A DNA stretch of 64,000 nt from the NCBI RefSeq assembly GCF_040546585.1, contig NZ_JBEPOC010000001.1, positions 1,364,001 through 1,428,000 on the forward strand, read 5' to 3'. The notes under the pieces were generated by a model. It did no database searches, had not been told where the DNA came from, and was given only the letters and a program-made list of their open reading frames with translations. Within the stretch, counting starts at the first letter, position 1. Each line of letters opens with the position of its first letter. The position numbers and the translations under genes are program-made. Of this stretch, positions 61,114-64,000 are shown one piece after another. This stretch comes from Marmoricola sp. OAE513 (GTDB taxonomy: Bacteria; Actinomycetota; Actinomycetes; Propionibacteriales; Nocardioidaceae).

Positions 61114-62178
61114 TCAGCGGCAACCGGCGGCGAGCACGTAGCAGCGCAAAGCGGGTTCCTTGCCCAGCTGAGGCGCGCCGGCCAGGTTGATGAACGGAGC
61201 CGGGACCAGCAGCAGGTGCGGCAGGGCCCCCACGATGGAGAGCGTGCGGAGGTTGTTGGCGAGGTCGAGCGGGTTCACCCCGGGCATGAACGGCTGCAGG
61301 CACACGGACCGGCTGATCCGGGACGCCTGCGCCGGTCCGTCGTGGTTCAGCGCGTCGGTGGCGAGCGCGTACGTAACCGGGTCGACGGTGCCGACGGTCA
61401 GGTGCTCGTACACGTCGAGCGCACAGATGCTCTGGGTCGCGACGTTGGTGATCCGACCCGGACCGGTCAGCGCGGAGGACGGTTTCGCACCGGTGCTCGG
61501 CAGCACCACCTCGTCGGTGCGGCTGTAGATCTCGGTGTAGGAGATCCCGGCAAAGGTCTCGGACCGGCTGTTCAGGGCCTCGATGAACGCTGAGGTGCTG
61601 CGCTGCTGCCAGCCCTGCGGCGTACAGGTGGTGAAGCCTTCGACGCAGACCGGGTCGAGCAGGGTGGTGCCGTGGTTGTCGCCGGCCATGCCGATGACGT
61701 CGTCGACCATCGGTCGGGTGTCCGGCCAGAACCGCAGCGCCCAGCGCATCGACATGCCGCCCTGGCTGTGGCCCATGACGGCGATCTTGCGACCGGCCTG
61801 ACGGTGCACCTCGCGGATCGCGAAGACCAGGTACTCCCCCACGGTCTGGATGTCGCCGAGGGTCTGAAACGGCATCGTCACCGTGCACCAGGGCCGCTTC
61901 TGGGCGGCGAAGGCGGGCTCCCAGTTCCACGAGTAGTTCTGCTCCGGCGTCACCGAGGTGGCGGGCACGAGCAGGACCGGCTGCAGCGCGCTGCCGCGCA
62001 GGTCGCCGTGACAGCTGAGCGCTGCGGCGAGGTCGGCACGAGGGACCGACAGCGCCGGGCCGGGGCGGTCCAGCGGCGCGTAGTCGGGGCCAGTCGCTCC
62101 CGCCGGTACGCCGGTGGCGACCACCAGGGTGCCGAGCAGGACAGTGAGCGCGGCGAGCTTCCGGGCAGTGCGACCCAT
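61114..62178 (-). CDS. Secreted alpha/beta-hydrolase lipase/esterase (CalB-like)
   Basis: A 354-residue exported lipase. Signal peptide about residues 1-30 (RKLAALTVLLGTLVVATGVPAGA). The nucleophile elbow reads VMGHSQGGMSMRWAL, the catalytic Asp is probably in IYSRTDEVVLP and the His in LNHDG. Several cysteine pairs (SCHGDL; KRPWCTV; DPVCVEGFTTC) suggest disulfides. Sequence style recalls Candida antarctica lipase B-like bacterial lipases. ATG 62178 was chosen because CAAGGGG precedes it; an upstream TTG would add nine residues. Function: extracellular ester or triacylglycerol hydrolysis. Confidence 0.85.
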   Translation of the reverse strand: MGRTARKLAALTVLLGTLVVATGVPAGATGPDYAPLDRPGPALSVPRADLAAALSCHGDLRGSALQPVLLVPATSVTPEQNYSWNWEPAFAAQKRPWCTVTMPFQTLGDIQTVGEYLVFAIREVHRQAGRKIAVMGHSQGGMSMRWALRFWPDTRPMVDDVIGMAGDNHGTTLLDPVCVEGFTTCTPQGWQQRSTSAFIEALNSRSETFAGISYTEIYSRTDEVVLPSTGAKPSSALTGPGRITNVATQSICALDVYEHLTVGTVDPVTYALATDALNHDGPAQASRISRSVCLQPFMPGVNPLDLANNLRTLSIVGALPHLLLVPAPFINLAGAPQLGKEPALRCYVLAAGCR

Positions 62179-62267
62179 CCCGACCCCTTGTTGACGATTG
62201 TTCAATAAGGGGTCGAGTGTGCCTCACGGCGCGGGACGACGTCAACCGCGCGCCCGTCGTCGCACTC

Positions 62268-62381
62268 CCCCGGTCGTCGAGCTTGTCGGGACGTGGTGAG
62301 GAGCCCGGTCGTCGAGCTTGTCGAGACGGGGTGACCGCAGCGGGAACCGCGCCCCCTCTCGGCGGGCTCGATGACCCGGGC
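62268..62381. repeat. Three copies of the dispersed palindromic element
   Basis: Two direct copies (GGTCGTCGAGCTTGTCGGGA at 62272-62291 and GGTCGTCGAGCTTGTCGAGA at 62307-62326) are followed by one inverted copy (TCTCGGCGGGCTCGATGACC at about 62357-62376). The inverted copy ends a few bases before the stop codon of the hydrolase gene at 62383. The rest of the 204 bp gap holds nothing recognisable. Confidence 0.7.
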
Positions 62382-62382
62382 T

Positions 62383-64000
62383 CTACTGCAGGGCGGCCGC
62401 CAGGTTGCTGCCGGGAGCGGTCGGGAACATCAGTCGGGTGCCACTGGTGCCGCCGAGCTGCACCGTGTTGAGCGACGGCAGACCCGGCAGCGAGAGCGCG
62501 GACTGGCCGACGATCGAGAGCTGGATCCGGTGGCCGGCGTCGAACTTGTTCGCGATCGGCCAGAACTCGACGTGGTAGCTGCGCGGCACGCCGGGCAGGC
62601 CGAGCTTGATCTTGGAGTAGTCGCCGTACGGCTGGACCAGGTTGCCGCCGGAGAACAGCGACTTGCTGTCCACCACGTCGGGGAACGCTGTGTTCAGCCG
62701 TCCGACCGCCATCGGGTGCGACTGGCCGTCCGGCGAGACGTCGGAGATCACCGCCCAGATGTTGCTGGCCGGCATCAGCGTCGCGAGCTTGACGTCGAGC
62801 GTCGCCGGACCGGCAGCCGTGACGGCCTGCTTGAGCTTCGGCGAGGTGTAGGTCAGGCCGGTGAGGTTGGACAGGTTCATGTTGCTCAGCGCCGGGACGA
62901 AATTGAAGAACGTGTTCAGCGAAGGACTGCTGTCGCCGCCCGCGATCGTGGCGATCGTGTTCGGGTCGGTCGCCGTCGGCAAGGAGGTGACCGCCGGGTA
63001 GAGCTGCAGTGCCGAGGCGGCGTCCGGCGAGCCGGTGCGCAAGCTGCCGTCGTTCAACGACGCGGCCGCACCCGACTTGGTCCGGGACAGGAACAACGGG
63101 GTCCAGGTCGTCCCGGGCAGCGGCCAGCCGGCACCGTCGAGGGTGACGAACTTGCCGGCGAGCATGTCCTCGCGGTCGCCGTTGGCCAGCAGCATCTGCA
63201 CAGCCGGCTGGGTCTCGACGCCGTTGTCGATCCCGCGGACGTAGTGGTCGAACCACTTGCCCACCTCGGCCACGCCGTTGTCGGTGCCGCGGGGTGCGCC
63301 GTCGTGCCCGCCGACCACCAGCAGGTGCGTCTCGACGCCGTCGGAGCGGAGCTGCTGGAAGGCCTGGTAGTCACCGCGCGGTTCGACGTCGAACGCGCCG
63401 TCGATCAGCAGCGTCGGGATGTTGTTGGCGTTGCCCCGGAACCCGCGCTCCTTCCAGAACGAGTCCAGCGCCGGGTGCAGCAGCCCGGCGTCGAGGCCGG
63501 CGGTCAGCAGGCCGGTGATGACGTCGAGCGACGACGACGGGTTGCGGACCAGCCGCTGCGGACCCTGCGCAGCCGCCAGTCCGCCGATGCCGAGGAGGAC
63601 CGCCAGACCCGGCACCGAGTTCGGGATGCCGCCCGGCACCAGCAGATCGCGGTAGAGCTCGAACGTGCCGGAGCGCAGCACGGCTGCCTTCACGCACGGC
63701 AGCGTCTGGTGGAGCGAGTTGAAGATGATGATCGCGCTCGCAGAGAAGCCAGCCAGCGCGAGGTCGCCGTTGCTCCACGGCTGGGCGCAGGCCCAGGTGA
63801 GGGCGTCGACGACATCCTTCTGGGACTTCGGGCCGAGCACGTCGAAGGAGCCGTCACTGTCACCGGTCCCGCGCACCTGGACGCTGAGGTAGTTGTACTC
63901 CGGGCCCACCGTGAAGGAAGCGCCGTTCTCGCCGTACGGGGTGAACTCGACGACCGTCGGCCGCGGAGCGGTCACGTCCTCGCTGGTCAGCGTGGCGGCG
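62383..64000 (-). CDS. CocE/X-Pro dipeptidyl-peptidase (S15)-type hydrolase, 5' end beyond the window
   Basis: About 538 residues are present, with the N-terminus cut off by the window end. The frame continues upstream to base 64000 (ATLTSEDV before TAPRPTVVEFTPYG). S15 features: VQVRGTGDSDGSFDVLGPKSQKD, the nucleophile region LALAGFSASAIIIF (GxSxxx, serine in GFSAS), DGAFDVEPRGDYQ, and GGHDGAPRG with the catalytic His. A C-terminal X-Pro-type jelly-roll domain follows (AGPATLDVKLATLMPASNIWAVISDVSPDG; IANKFDAGHRIQLSIVGQ). It probably is a secreted esterase, amidase or peptidase; the signal peptide would be outside the window. Confidence 0.85.
   Translation of the reverse strand, partial: AATLTSEDVTAPRPTVVEFTPYGENGASFTVGPEYNYLSVQVRGTGDSDGSFDVLGPKSQKDVVDALTWACAQPWSNGDLALAGFSASAIIIFNSLHQTLPCVKAAVLRSGTFELYRDLLVPGGIPNSVPGLAVLLGIGGLAAAQGPQRLVRNPSSSLDVITGLLTAGLDAGLLHPALDSFWKERGFRGNANNIPTLLIDGAFDVEPRGDYQAFQQLRSDGVETHLLVVGGHDGAPRGTDNGVAEVGKWFDHYVRGIDNGVETQPAVQMLLANGDREDMLAGKFVTLDGAGWPLPGTTWTPLFLSRTKSGAAASLNDGSLRTGSPDAASALQLYPAVTSLPTATDPNTIATIAGGDSSPSLNTFFNFVPALSNMNLSNLTGLTYTSPKLKQAVTAAGPATLDVKLATLMPASNIWAVISDVSPDGQSHPMAVGRLNTAFPDVVDSKSLFSGGNLVQPYGDYSKIKLGLPGVPRSYHVEFWPIANKFDAGHRIQLSIVGQSALSLPGLPSLNTVQLGGTSGTRLMFPTAPGSNLAAALQ

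Noticed and set aside
62185-62215. TTGTTGACGATTGTTCAATAA upstream of the lipase as a possible operator
   Set aside because: The half-sites are direct rather than inverted and imperfect; the AT-rich patch may simply be the promoter.
61179-63256. Open frame on the minus strand spanning the lipase and hydrolase genes
   Set aside because: It is out of frame with two recognisable enzymes and its translation lacks any domain.

Overview
The window looks like chromosomal DNA of a high-GC actinomycete, most probably a member of the Nocardioidaceae such as Nocardioides. The reasons are the very GC-rich coding sequence, frequent GTG starts, many 1-4 bp stop/start overlaps (ATGA, GTGA, TGATG), and the actinobacterial block ppa, dacB, DUF2342-type metalloprotease, tilS, hpt, ftsH, folE, folP, folB, folK, DUF3180. 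No tRNA, rRNA, phage genes, transposase or CRISPR array was seen. Genus placement is an inference from gene order and style, not from a search.

Layout. 1-6598: end of a cell-wall polymer locus, with a TarJ-like reductase domain and two large tail-to-tail proteins that join a family 2 glycosyltransferase domain to a TagF-like glycerophosphotransferase domain. 6601-10221: an osmoprotectant-type ABC transporter. 10235-22545: the core block DUF3180, fol genes, ftsH, hpt, tilS, metalloprotease and dacB, interrupted between hpt and tilS by two oppositely oriented genes and a tandem-repeat region; ppa follows. 23351-28582: a methyltransferase, an acyl-CoA oxidase-like flavoprotein, an NlpC/P60 cell-wall hydrolase and a PAP2-like membrane enzyme. 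28586-32500: a thiamine ABC importer under a TPP riboswitch. 32512-35505: a three-gene operon (short-chain dehydrogenase, DapB-like oxidoreductase, metallo-beta-lactamase-fold hydrolase) behind a perfect match to the KstR operator consensus, suggesting steroid catabolism. 35599-38510: an LPXTG surface protein, a succinate-semialdehyde dehydrogenase and a thioesterase. 38651-44315: a surface-glycan cluster with two unusual pyruvyltransferase-domain fusion proteins and two family 2 glycosyltransferases. 44398-49986: GNAT acetyltransferase, threonine ammonia-lyase, and ergothioneine genes egtD and egtB with a divergent candidate egtE. 49996-55195: small enzymes plus a cluster of hemerythrin, helical unknown protein, methyltransferase, heme-oxygenase-like diiron protein, STAS and CDGSH proteins. 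55253-58972: a TetR regulator and two drug-type MFS exporters. 59115-64000: an FMN reductase, an Old Yellow Enzyme homologue, a secreted lipase and the end of a CocE/X-Pro-type hydrolase.

Points of most interest: (i) the two TagF-like proteins show reciprocal loss of catalytic motifs; (ii) two neighbouring proteins share a pyruvyltransferase-like C-terminus but have different N-termini, one a glycosyltransferase-like domain and the other an ABC-exporter-like membrane domain; (iii) the diiron/CDGSH/methyltransferase group; (iv) a dispersed palindromic element lies at or next to the stop codons of at least seven genes; (v) two inverted arrays of about 32 bp repeats lie next to tilS; (vi) four genes (the first TagF-like gene, ftsH, ilvA and an MFS gene) are frameshifted, each by a net insertion in a short G/C run or dinucleotide repeat. 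The last point is best explained by sequence or assembly error, at least for ftsH, which is usually needed for normal growth.
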